In this document: piece by piece, positions 1-7,584 of the stretch
How the letters are laid out: each line of letters begins with the position of its first letter
Numbering within the stretch: the stretch's first letter is position 1
The notes under the pieces: model-generated
Databases searched by the model: none
Seen by the model: only the letters and a program-made list of their open reading frames with translations
What the model was told of the DNA's origin: nothing
NCBI GenBank assembly: GCA_030263635.1
Contig: SZPI01000131.1
Coordinates: forward strand, 1-7,674
DNA from: Flexicrinis sp001567485
GTDB taxonomy: Bacteria; Chloroflexota; Anaerolineae; Aggregatilineales; Phototrophicaceae
Direction of reading: 5' to 3'
DNA: 7,674 bases
Program-made: the position numbers and the translations under genes

Positions 1-41
1 GTCCCGGTTTATCACAATGGTGTGAAAGAGACTTGGCGAGC
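1..41. other. Left-edge fragment, no gene assigned
   Basis: These bases lie downstream of the minus-strand disulfide gene. A plus-strand frame is open from base 2 and closes at the TGA ending at base 25, and another is open from base 1 to a TGA at 67-69. Neither is long enough to identify as the tail of a gene entering from the left. No terminator hairpin is visible. Confidence 0.3.
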
Positions 42-509
42 TTACGCCTCATCCGCCGCCGGCGGCTGATACAGGAACAGCGACAGGGTGATCACGCTGA
101 AGGCGATGAACGACAGCAGCGGGATTTCGATGAAGCCGAGCCAGTTGAGCCAGCCGATCGTGCAGCTTGTCGACTCGACCGCCGAGCACGCCGTGGCCGG
201 AATCAGGCCGTACTGCATGGCTGAGTGAAACAGCGAAATGCCCATCCCGATGATGCTCAACGGGAGCGCATACCACTTCACCTTCGGGTCGCGGCGCAGC
301 ACGCCCACCCCGACAATCGCCACCAGCGGGTACATCGCGATGCGCTGATACCAGCACAGGCTGCACGGCACGTAGTGCATGACCTCGCTGAAGTACAGGC
401 TGCCGGCCATCGCGACAATTGCCTGCACCCACGCGAGGTGCAAAAATGTGAAGCGGACGAATACGGCGCGAAGGCCGGTCGGGGGTGTCGAGGCGGTGAT
501 GTCGCTCAT
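42..509 (-). CDS. bdbC: Disulfide bond formation protein, BdbC/DsbB family
   Basis: A polytopic membrane protein that re-oxidises a DsbA-like thiol oxidase outside the membrane and passes the electrons to quinone. The 155 residues fit the BdbC family (about 140 aa). Four hydrophobic segments are visible at about 20-40, 58-72, 81-101 and 123-147. The first redox pair is C49-S-L-C52 in the context PCSLCWYQR, at the start of the second helix as in BdbC. The second pair is C108 and C116, in the loop between helices three and four. The segments GSLYFSEV and WLGFIEIP also match how I remember Bacillus BdbC. The ATG at 507-509 is preceded by AGGA about nine bases upstream, and a sigma-70-like promoter lies further up. 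The thiol-oxidase partner is not in the window, and the gene appears monocistronic. A vitamin K epoxide reductase-type enzyme is an unlikely alternative given the CxxC placement. Confidence 0.92.
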   Translation of the reverse strand: MSDITASTPPTGLRAVFVRFTFLHLAWVQAIVAMAGSLYFSEVMHYVPCSLCWYQRIAMYPLVAIVGVGVLRRDPKVKWYALPLSIIGMGISLFHSAMQYGLIPATACSAVESTSCTIGWLNWLGFIEIPLLSFIAFSVITLSLFLYQPPAADEA

Positions 510-554
510 GGGGTTTCGTCCTGCGCTCTACGAACTTACAGTATTGGCGCGTCT

Positions 555-583
555 ATGATACGTGCGCGACTCCTGCTTGCCAA
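555..583 (-). promoter_or_regulatory. Sigma-70-type promoter of bdbC
   Basis: On the minus strand TTGGCA (578-583) and TATCAT (555-560) are separated by exactly 17 bp. Each differs from the consensus hexamer by one or two bases. Transcription would start near 548, giving a leader of about 40 nt before the bdbC ATG. This is a motif match only. Confidence 0.6.
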
Positions 584-681
584 GTGATACGCGGGGCAAT
601 CGGTGGTGACGGGCGGCGTGTCATCAGCCGATCCACCCCATGTTATCATCGTCCTGTGCTTACCGTGCAGGATGCCTGCGC

Positions 682-978
682 ATGACCCTCGCCGAACTGA
701 CCGCCGCTATGCTCGCCTTCGTCGAGTCGAAAGGCTGGCTGACGCCCGGCTCGTCCCACCCGCAAACGCCCAAGAACCTCGCCGTCTCGCTGATGCTGGA
801 GGCGTCCGAGGTTCTGGAGCATTTTCAGTGGGCGAACGAGGCCGCCGATCCGGATGCGCTGGCGTCTGAACTCGCCGACGTACTGCTGTACCTGATGCAG
901 CTCGCGCACATCCACGGCATTGACCTCGCCGACGCGGTGATGCGCAAGCTCGACGTCAACCACAAGCGCGAGTGGTGA
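682..978 (+). CDS. MazG-like nucleotide pyrophosphohydrolase
   Basis: A predicted all-alpha NTP pyrophosphatase of the MazG/RS21-C6 superfamily, which hydrolyses (d)NTPs to monophosphate and pyrophosphate and is often a house-cleaning enzyme for abnormal nucleotides. The 98-residue protein carries the magnesium-binding pattern: E40 and E43 in LEASEVLEHFQW, then E63 and D66 in SELADVLLY. PKNLAVSL just before the first motif and HFQW just after it are typical of the short stand-alone forms. I chose the ATG at 682 because AGGA (669-672) lies nine bases upstream and the protein then begins right at the first helix. The in-frame ATG at 640 would add 14 residues (MLSSSCAYRAGCLR) that do not resemble the family. 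The AGGA lies inside a small hairpin (GCAGG/CCTGC, 667-679). The stop is 5 bp from the stop of the convergent gene. The substrate cannot be told from sequence. Confidence 0.85.
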   Translation: MTLAELTAAMLAFVESKGWLTPGSSHPQTPKNLAVSLMLEASEVLEHFQWANEAADPDALASELADVLLYLMQLAHIHGIDLADAVMRKLDVNHKREW

Positions 979-983
979 CGACT

Positions 984-1928
984 CTAGCCGTTGTCGCCGG
1001 TGCGCGGATAACTGTCGAACAGTGGATCGCTCCCGCCGCCGCAGCCCATCGCGGCAGTCTCGCCGAAGGGAAGCCTAAGCGCGTGGAATAAGTCCCGGAT
1101 CGCTTTGGGGAACCGGTACGAATACTGCATGTAGTTGAGGCCGTCGATTTCAACTTGCCACGGCCCGCCGATCCCCACCGCGTTAGAGGCATTGTTCGCC
1201 ATCGTGACCACCGTGCCGTCCTCGAACGTCAGCTCGACCGACCAGTCTGGATAGTAGTCCCAGCACGGTATCGTGCTGAACTGCTGGCCGATGGGAACGA
1301 GGTCGGTCAGCGCCGCGCCGAACGCCTGTACCACTGCGGAGTCCACCGAGTCCGGCAGAGAGACGGGGGCGCCGGGCGTCTCGTCGGAATAACCGCCCTC
1401 GATCGTCACGGTTCCAGACACGACAGGCTCGTCATCGGCGCTGGTGATCGTCACATCGTAGTTGTTGCTTGGCCCCAACCCGGTGAACGTATAGGTCAGG
1501 TGCATCGCGACAACCGGCTGATGCGTGAAATCGGGCGCGTCGACCAGTTCGGCGGCGTCGTAATACGTGGCGAGAATCGGCAGATGCAGCGTGAGCGCCG
1601 GGTTCAATTCGAGCAGTCGAGTGAACAGCGCGATCTCGTCCTCAGAAGGCGGCTCCTCATCGCCCTCGCGGCCGTGGGCAAGCGCCAGCGCGGCAGCGGC
1701 GATCTCACAGGCCGTCGCCGACTCCAGATCAACGTCCAGGGCTTCGGCCGCTTCTGGATCAAGCTCGCAGGCATACGCCGCTTCGATCTGCTCTGCGGTT
1801 GAATGCGCCAGCGGGAACTCAAACGCGAACTGCGGTGTCTCAGGTTCCGGTGTAGGTGTCTTATCTTGAGCAATCGCAGCGGATCCGACGACGACGAGCA
1901 GCAAACACAGCACCGATAACCGTTTCAT
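984..1928 (-). CDS. Secreted protein of unknown function
   Basis: I do not recognise a family for this 314-residue protein. Residues 1-20 form a classical Sec signal peptide: K2-R3, a hydrophobic core of Leu and Val, and a likely signal peptidase I cut after AIA (20|21). There is no lipobox cysteine, so it should be released or cell-surface rather than a lipoprotein. A short Thr/Pro/Glu linker (23-33) follows. An Ala/Glu-rich, probably helical domain spans about 42-130 and is very acidic. From about 135 to 275 the pattern is beta-rich, with stretches such as YDVTITSADDEPVVSGTVTI and WSVELTFEDGTVVTM. Mature-region cysteines are C54, C74, C222 and C296, so disulfides are possible; bdbC in the same window is a conceivable but unproven helper. 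The ATG at 1926-1928 has a strong GGAGGGG site (1937-1943) eight bases upstream, and tandem repeats lie just beyond it. Confidence 0.75.
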   Translation of the reverse strand: MKRLSVLCLLLVVVGSAAIAQDKTPTPEPETPQFAFEFPLAHSTAEQIEAAYACELDPEAAEALDVDLESATACEIAAAALALAHGREGDEEPPSEDEIALFTRLLELNPALTLHLPILATYYDAAELVDAPDFTHQPVVAMHLTYTFTGLGPSNNYDVTITSADDEPVVSGTVTIEGGYSDETPGAPVSLPDSVDSAVVQAFGAALTDLVPIGQQFSTIPCWDYYPDWSVELTFEDGTVVTMANNASNAVGIGGPWQVEIDGLNYMQYSYRFPKAIRDLFHALRLPFGETAAMGCGGGSDPLFDSYPRTGDNG

Positions 1929-1948
1929 GATTTGGCCCCCTCCACGTT

Positions 1949-1976
1949 TTCAACACAGTGTGTTCAACGCAGTGTA
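1949..1976. repeat. Two tandem 14-bp repeats with a 13-bp dyad
   Basis: TTCAACACAGTGTG (1949-1962) is followed directly by TTCAACGCAGTGTA (1963-1976), identical at 12 of 14 positions. The first unit and the start of the second contain AACACA-G-TGTGTT (1952-1964), a perfect inverted repeat of 6 bp around one base. The block lies 20-48 bp upstream of the secreted gene's ATG, where a repressor or activator would bind. No regulator is encoded nearby, and I could not place a convincing promoter around it. Confidence 0.5.
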
Positions 1977-2033
1977 TGACGAACGGATAGGGGCGCTTGT
2001 TCCAAACGCTGCGTGCGGTATTCGTTTGACCGG

Positions 2034-2531
2034 CTACTGCCCGTCGGCCGCCGCGCTGAGCCGTTCGACATAACCGCGCGCTTCGTCGCCGAACCGTCCA
2101 CCCGGATCGAGCGCGACCGTCGTCGCGAAGTCGCTCAGCGCCAGATCGACCTGCTGCAAGGCGGCGAAATACGCCCCACGCAGGAAATACGCCTCAGGAT
2201 AAGACGGCGCAAGCTCGACCGCGCGGGTATAATCATCCAGCGCGAACTGCAGCTCGCCCACCAACTGCCATGCCTGCCCGCGCAGCAGGTGAAACTTGGC
2301 GATATATGCGTCGGGATAACCGCCGTTCTTGACCATCGTCAGCGCATCCTCGGCCAACTGGAGCGCCTTTTCGTAGTCGTGCGCCAGCACCGCAGCCCGC
2401 GCCTCCGCCGCCAACGACTCCGGATCGGCGGGTGGACGATACACAATCGCAATCGCCGCGACTCCGACAAGTATCACCGCAAAAACGGCTTTGAGTCGGT
2501 TTCCGGCTATCCCCCTACGCTGATTTGCCAC
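2034..2531 (-). CDS. Membrane-anchored TPR-repeat protein
   Basis: A 165-residue protein of the tetratricopeptide type, likely a scaffold for protein-protein contacts held at the membrane. A basic N-terminus (N3-Q-R-R, R12, K14) leads into one hydrophobic segment at about 13-31, consistent with a signal anchor and the repeats outside the cytoplasm. TPR-like helix pairs follow at about 40-66, 79-110 and 112-143; the second and third carry the usual pattern (LRGQAWQLVGELQFALDDY and LRGAYFAALQQVDLALSDF) and end in LAPS and LDP. I chose GTG at 2529-2531, preceded by GAGG five bases upstream. The same frame stays open to an ATG at 2622-2624 and on to 2723, but those starts would overlap the beginning of gyrA, and the added residues are unlike a membrane-protein N-terminus. 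The partner is unknown. The secreted gene lies 105 bp downstream on the same strand, too far to prove an operon. Confidence 0.78.
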   Translation of the reverse strand: MANQRRGIAGNRLKAVFAVILVGVAAIAIVYRPPADPESLAAEARAAVLAHDYEKALQLAEDALTMVKNGGYPDAYIAKFHLLRGQAWQLVGELQFALDDYTRAVELAPSYPEAYFLRGAYFAALQQVDLALSDFATTVALDPGGRFGDEARGYVERLSAAADGQ

Positions 2532-2562
2532 ACGCGCCTCTAACTCGCTTTTTAGGCCAATT

Positions 2563-2571
2563 TGTGATAAA
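2563..2571 (+). promoter_or_regulatory. Possible extended -10 promoter of gyrA
   Basis: TGTGATAAA reads as an extended -10 element (TG, one base, then GATAAA). It lies in the 91-bp gap between the divergent TPR gene and gyrA and would give a leader of roughly 45 nt. No good -35 hexamer sits at the expected distance. This is a weak motif call. Confidence 0.25.
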
Positions 2572-2622
2572 CTTGGGATATTCTGGCACACCTTCGACCA
2601 GAACGGGAGTCCTTGATTACAC

Positions 2623-5241
<2,619 letters not shown>

Positions 5242-5256
5242 ATCGACCCTATTCCG

Positions 5257-5286
5257 AACCCCTCTCCATCCCGGAGCGGGGTTTTT
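5257..5286 (+). terminator. Intrinsic terminator after gyrA
   Basis: AACCCC (5257-5262) and CTCC (5264-5267) pair with GGAG (5273-5276) and GGGGTT (5278-5283) across one T/C mismatch, closing a five-base loop. The run TTTTT (5282-5286) completes the signal. It begins 15 bp after the gyrA stop codon. Confidence 0.88.
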
Positions 5287-5395
5287 GGAATCCTGCGCGT
5301 GCGCTGTATCACTTTCCTGAACGCCCGATGCACTTTGTGGTCAGCGTGGCGGAGTATGATTCGTCCGCGCAGCGCCTGTCGCGCCTGTGGGAACC

Positions 5396-5546
5396 GCTTA
5401 CGGCTTCACTGGCGAGCAGACCGACGACAGCGGCTGCTCCACCCGCGCGCACGGTATCTGACGCCGGGGCTGGGCACGTTCGCCAGCCGCGATCCGTGGT
5501 TCAGCAGCAGGCGTATCGGTATACATTGAGCAACGTGGTATACAAT
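5396..5546 (+). pseudogene. Frameshifted scrap of an Rhs-repeat core domain
   Basis: Three consecutive pieces in three frames spell the C-terminal end of the Rhs-repeat-associated core, a domain of large secreted or surface toxin proteins. From 5396 one frame reads AYGFTGEQTDDSG. From 5434 the next reads LLHPRARY, then LTPGLGTFASRDP to 5496. From 5499 the third reads VQQQAYRYTLSNVVYN, resembling the usual NRYTYVxNNPVRY stretch. The remembered family pattern is YGFTGEQTDxTGLLYLRARY followed by DPxLGRFLSRDP. The first frame change fits loss of one base between the Gly and Leu codons. The rest of the several-hundred-residue Rhs protein, its toxin tail and the closing DPSG motif are absent, and no recognisable Rhs sequence precedes 5396. 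The first two pieces are clear to me and the third less so. Nothing here should make a product. Confidence 0.75.
5536..5544 (+). promoter_or_regulatory. Possible extended -10 promoter of the 85-aa gene
   Basis: TGGTATACA gives a TG plus a TATACA hexamer, seven to eight bases before a likely start near 5551. The resulting leader of about 22 nt includes GGAG at 5561-5564. GGTATACA also occurs 19 bp upstream (5518-5525). The element lies within the Rhs scrap, so it would have been recruited after that sequence decayed. No clear -35 is seen. Confidence 0.35.
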
Positions 5547-5572
5547 AGAATCAGAACTGTGGAGACACACAA

Positions 5573-5830
5573 ATGCACGCTGCACCCACTCGCACCGTTT
5601 TCAGCCACATCACCGACTTTTTAGCGACGAACCCAACCCCGCAGGAGATCATTAGCTATCAACTGCCCCCCGAACTTGAGGCCCGTGCACTTGATCTGCT
5701 GGAGCGCAACGGTGAAGGCTTGCTCAGTGTCGAGGAGCATCAGGAAATGGTCGACTTTATGCGTGCTGAGGAAATGATGTCGCTCCTCAAGGCCAAGACG
5801 CGCCTGAAACTCAAGAAGTCCACCGAATGA
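5573..5830 (+). CDS. Small acidic helical protein paired with an HNH gene
   Basis: An 85-residue soluble protein, intact from an ATG with GGAG (5561-5564) eight bases upstream. After a short N-terminal stretch it looks all-helical: residues 10-20, LPPELEARALDLLERN (31-46), SVEEHQEMVDFMRAEEMMSLLKAKTR (52-77), and a basic KLKKS end. From memory, small proteins of this pattern, with a QLPPELxxRAxxLLxxNxxGxLxxEExxE core, are common in Chloroflexota and Cyanobacteria and often sit directly before an HNH-nuclease gene. I know no demonstrated function. Here the stop TGA (5828-5830) shares ATGA with the start of the HNH remnant at 5827, the arrangement expected of a translationally coupled pair. The frame is undamaged although its partner is broken. 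An immunity or antitoxin role is conceivable but is only inference. Confidence 0.8.
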   Translation: MHAAPTRTVFSHITDFLATNPTPQEIISYQLPPELEARALDLLERNGEGLLSVEEHQEMVDFMRAEEMMSLLKAKTRLKLKKSTE

Positions 5831-5974
5831 CCCTGTCCGCACAGCAGCGGCAGTTTGTCCGTCAGCGTGCGAACAACTGCTGCGAGTACTGCCGCCTGCC
5901 CCGATATACGTCGCGTCGAGCAGCGTCGATTACTGGCTGAGGTGGGATTGTATCCCTGTACAGCAGACAGCTAA
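5827..5974 (+). pseudogene. HNH endonuclease gene with internal deletion
   Basis: The ATG at 5827 overlaps the preceding stop codon and opens MTLSAQQRQFVRQRANNC followed by CEYCRLP. This is the usual beginning of small HNH nucleases, with the first zinc-type Cys pair C19-x-x-C22. The frame then ends at a TGA at 5938-5940 after only 37 residues. From about 5900 a different frame reads PDIRRVEQRRLLAEVGLYP and stops at TAA 5972-5974, which resembles the family's C-terminus (remembered form: R..LL...GRYP). The simplest reading is one deletion of the middle of the gene, around 5897-5905, that also shifts frame. Intact relatives are about 130-180 residues, so the HNH catalytic core (His-Asn-His and the second Cys pair) is lost and the product cannot be an active nuclease. 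The N-terminal match is strong and the C-terminal match moderate. Confidence 0.72.
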
Positions 5975-6597
5975 CGGGTTGGGTCGTGCTTGGGTGTGGA
6001 AGCTGGACGAACCGGCCATTTAAGCGCGAAGTTGAAAGTGTTGAGTGATGAGTGATGAGAAAACGCCGCGCTGTAAAGCTCGACTAACGCTGCAAGATGG
6101 GAGACCGAATCTCTCGACTTACGAATACCGGCTTAGGCTTTCTTTGTTAGCCGCGCCAGCGAGGACTTCGAGCCATGTGATCGGTGTGACAGCACGTTGT
6201 TGATCCTGTGACGCAACCCGCTGGGCGGACGCTGGATCGCGACGGAAATAATGGGGTTTTGAACTTAACGTTTGTGCCTGTTCCAAGATTTCCGCGATAG
6301 ATATGTCGCTGATTCCTCGAAGTTGATAACCCATTACATCAACTTGGATTACGGCAGCTGAGAACCTGTTTCCGTGAGGATGTTCACGGTCGAACAGACA
6401 CTGGCCTACACTTAGACCAGCATGCTCCGCGCAGCCCGGACTCCTCGTGGGACTGGATGCTGCATAATGGGCTGGGGAGCGTGCGCGGCGTGAGTCACCG
6501 GCGCACATAGTCATCCGGTCACTGTCCCCGGACGGTTTCCCCCACCACCATGACAGGACGGCCAGCGTGAACGCGCCCGGACTCGGTGATGCGCGTG
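5975..6597. other. Gene-free stretch of about 620 bp, probably decayed DNA
   Basis: I find no convincing gene here. A minus-strand frame runs from inside the tail of the 6598-7485 gene to a TAA at 6119-6121, but its upper half looks like noise and no start codon has a ribosome site. Its last part (from an ATG at 6332-6334, 71 residues) ends in VTPITWLEVLAGA, which vaguely recalls the middle of a PIN-domain toxin, without the expected N-terminal Asp motif. GC is low in the middle: 52 of 120 bases (43%) across 6241-6360, against 42 of 60 in a sample of gyrA (2941-3000). Visible small structures are a short repeat at 6042-6059, a hairpin CCGTGA/TCACGG (6372-6389), one with GTGCGC/GCGCAC arms near 6480-6506, and ACGCGC/GCGCGT (6571-6596) just past the stop of the MEMO-like gene, which has no T-run. 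Confidence 0.5.
6042..6059. repeat. Short tandem repeat TGAGTGA
   Basis: Two full copies of TGAGTGA and a partial third (TGAG) lie in the gene-free stretch. The array is too short to assign a role. Confidence 0.5.
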
Positions 6598-7485
6598 CTA
6601 CTTCACCAGCGTCCACTCGACCAGCGGGGCCGCGACCCACGTCGGTGGTGGCGCGTGATACAGCTCGCCCGCGTCGCTGTACGTGATGTCGACCACGCGG
6701 CCGGTCATCGGCCCGCGCAGGTAGCGGAACACCTGTCCGGCGTCGCGGTGGTCAGACTTGGCGGTGACGCAGTGCTGGTTGTAGCCCCAGTAATCGCCCG
6801 CGCCGAGGATGCGGATGCCGTCCTCGATGACCGCCTGCGCACGTTTGAGGCCCGCCGCGTCGTGGTGGAACGCGTTCTCCGGTGTGTCACCGTAGCCGAT
6901 GCCGTGATGGAACGGGTCGGCGGTCGACACGATCACGGCGTCCTTGACCAGCTCGGCCAGCGCGTCGATCCCCGGCAGTTCCTCCGGTTTGCCGCCGGCG
7001 AGGTACGGATAACGTTCGATCATCTGCGGTGTCCGTTCCGGCGATAATCCGCGCCGCCTGACCTCGGCGTTCCAGAAATGCCGCCAGCTCATCAACGCGT
7101 GATCGCTGCGCCATTCTTGCCGTGGGCCGTCGATCCCCGTCCCCTGAATGCCCCAATACGGCCAGTCTGACGGCTTGCCGCCGTTAGCGACCGCACGGCG
7201 CGCCGCTTCCATATCGGCTGTGAACGCATGCAGCACGCTGATGACCACGACCTTATCCGCGCCGCTGTCCAACGCCGCGTGGACGCACGCCGCGATCTGG
7301 TAGCCGCAGTCCTTCACGCCGGCGTGTGGAAACACCAGCACGCCGCCGGAGCGCAGCGCGCCGGAAAGATCCCACTGCCGCCCGCGTTCGAGGTGGTCGA
7401 GCGTGCCGGAAGCGCCCAGCTCGGCGTGGTCGCGCGTATACAGCGCGATGATGTCCTTCTGCAGTTGGTCGCGATCAAGTTCCAT
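6598..7485 (-). CDS. MEMO / AMMECR2-family protein (AmmeMemoRadiSam B-like)
   Basis: A 295-residue protein of the MEMO family, whose fold resembles class III extradiol (LigB-type) dioxygenases. Human MEMO1 binds metal through His49, His81 and Cys244, with His192 nearby. The same pattern appears here: H54 in FPHAGVKDCGYQ, H86 in VVISVLHAF (32 residues later, as in the human protein), H193 in STADPFHHG (compare SDFCHWG) and C239 in NQHCV. D190 lines up with human Asp189. A cytoplasmic enzyme or metal-handling role is likely; the bacterial function is not settled. Relatives are often grouped with AMMECR1 and a radical-SAM protein, but neither is in the window. The start is ATG at 7483-7485, with GGAAGGA (7495-7501) nine bases upstream and a TATAAT box beyond. 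Residues 100-170, with many Trp and Tyr, are more divergent. A LigB-type dioxygenase is the main alternative. Confidence 0.75.
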   Translation of the reverse strand: MELDRDQLQKDIIALYTRDHAELGASGTLDHLERGRQWDLSGALRSGGVLVFPHAGVKDCGYQIAACVHAALDSGADKVVVISVLHAFTADMEAARRAVANGGKPSDWPYWGIQGTGIDGPRQEWRSDHALMSWRHFWNAEVRRRGLSPERTPQMIERYPYLAGGKPEELPGIDALAELVKDAVIVSTADPFHHGIGYGDTPENAFHHDAAGLKRAQAVIEDGIRILGAGDYWGYNQHCVTAKSDHRDAGQVFRYLRGPMTGRVVDITYSDAGELYHAPPPTWVAAPLVEWTLVK

Positions 7486-7520
7486 GCGGCGGAATCCTTC
7501 CGAGATAGGGTTAGGCGCGG

Positions 7521-7526
7521 ATTATA
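7521..7526 (-). promoter_or_regulatory. -10 box (TATAAT) of the MEMO-like gene
   Basis: A perfect TATAAT on the minus strand, 36 bp before the ATG, gives a leader of about 28 nt that contains the ribosome site. The -35 region at 17 bp spacing (CCTACG) is poor, so an activator may be needed or the box may be weaker than it looks. Confidence 0.45.
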
Positions 7527-7584
7527 GCGCGGCGGCGGTGACGCGTAGGTCTATACTCAAGATCGTAACGCGGATTAGTGATTC

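Noticed and set aside
640..681. Upstream ATG extending the MazG-like gene by 14 residues
   Set aside because: It has no ribosome site, and the extra residues do not look like family sequence. The ATG at 682 fits better.
1..2572. TTGTGATAAAC shared by the left edge (minus, 7-17) and the gyrA upstream region (plus, 2562-2572)
   Set aside because: An 11-base match between two places in a 7.7-kb window read on both strands is expected by chance several times over, so it is not evidence of a shared control site.
5396..5974. The Rhs scrap and HNH remnant as one Rhs protein with an HNH toxin tail and its immunity gene
   Set aside because: The intact 85-aa gene, with its own ribosome site, lies between them, and the HNH gene has its own ATG overlapping that gene's stop. 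Rhs toxin tails are continuous with the core and precede the immunity gene.
6515..6560. Minus-strand CCGGATG with GACAGT, similar to the 3' part of an FMN riboswitch
   Set aside because: The conserved 5' half of the RFN element is missing, and the sequence lies downstream of a gene rather than before a riboflavin gene.
6434..6584. Direct repeat GCCCGGACTC at 6434-6443 and 6575-6584, reminiscent on the minus strand of the RNase P RNA core
   Set aside because: The flanking helices and other conserved RNase P segments are absent, and a 10-bp repeat in GC-rich sequence can be chance.
6119..6640. A 173-codon minus-strand open frame
   Set aside because: It starts inside the tail of the MEMO-like gene, has no ribosome site at any usable start, and its first half looks like random translation. 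Only the last 70 residues look at all protein-like, so I describe it within the gene-free block.
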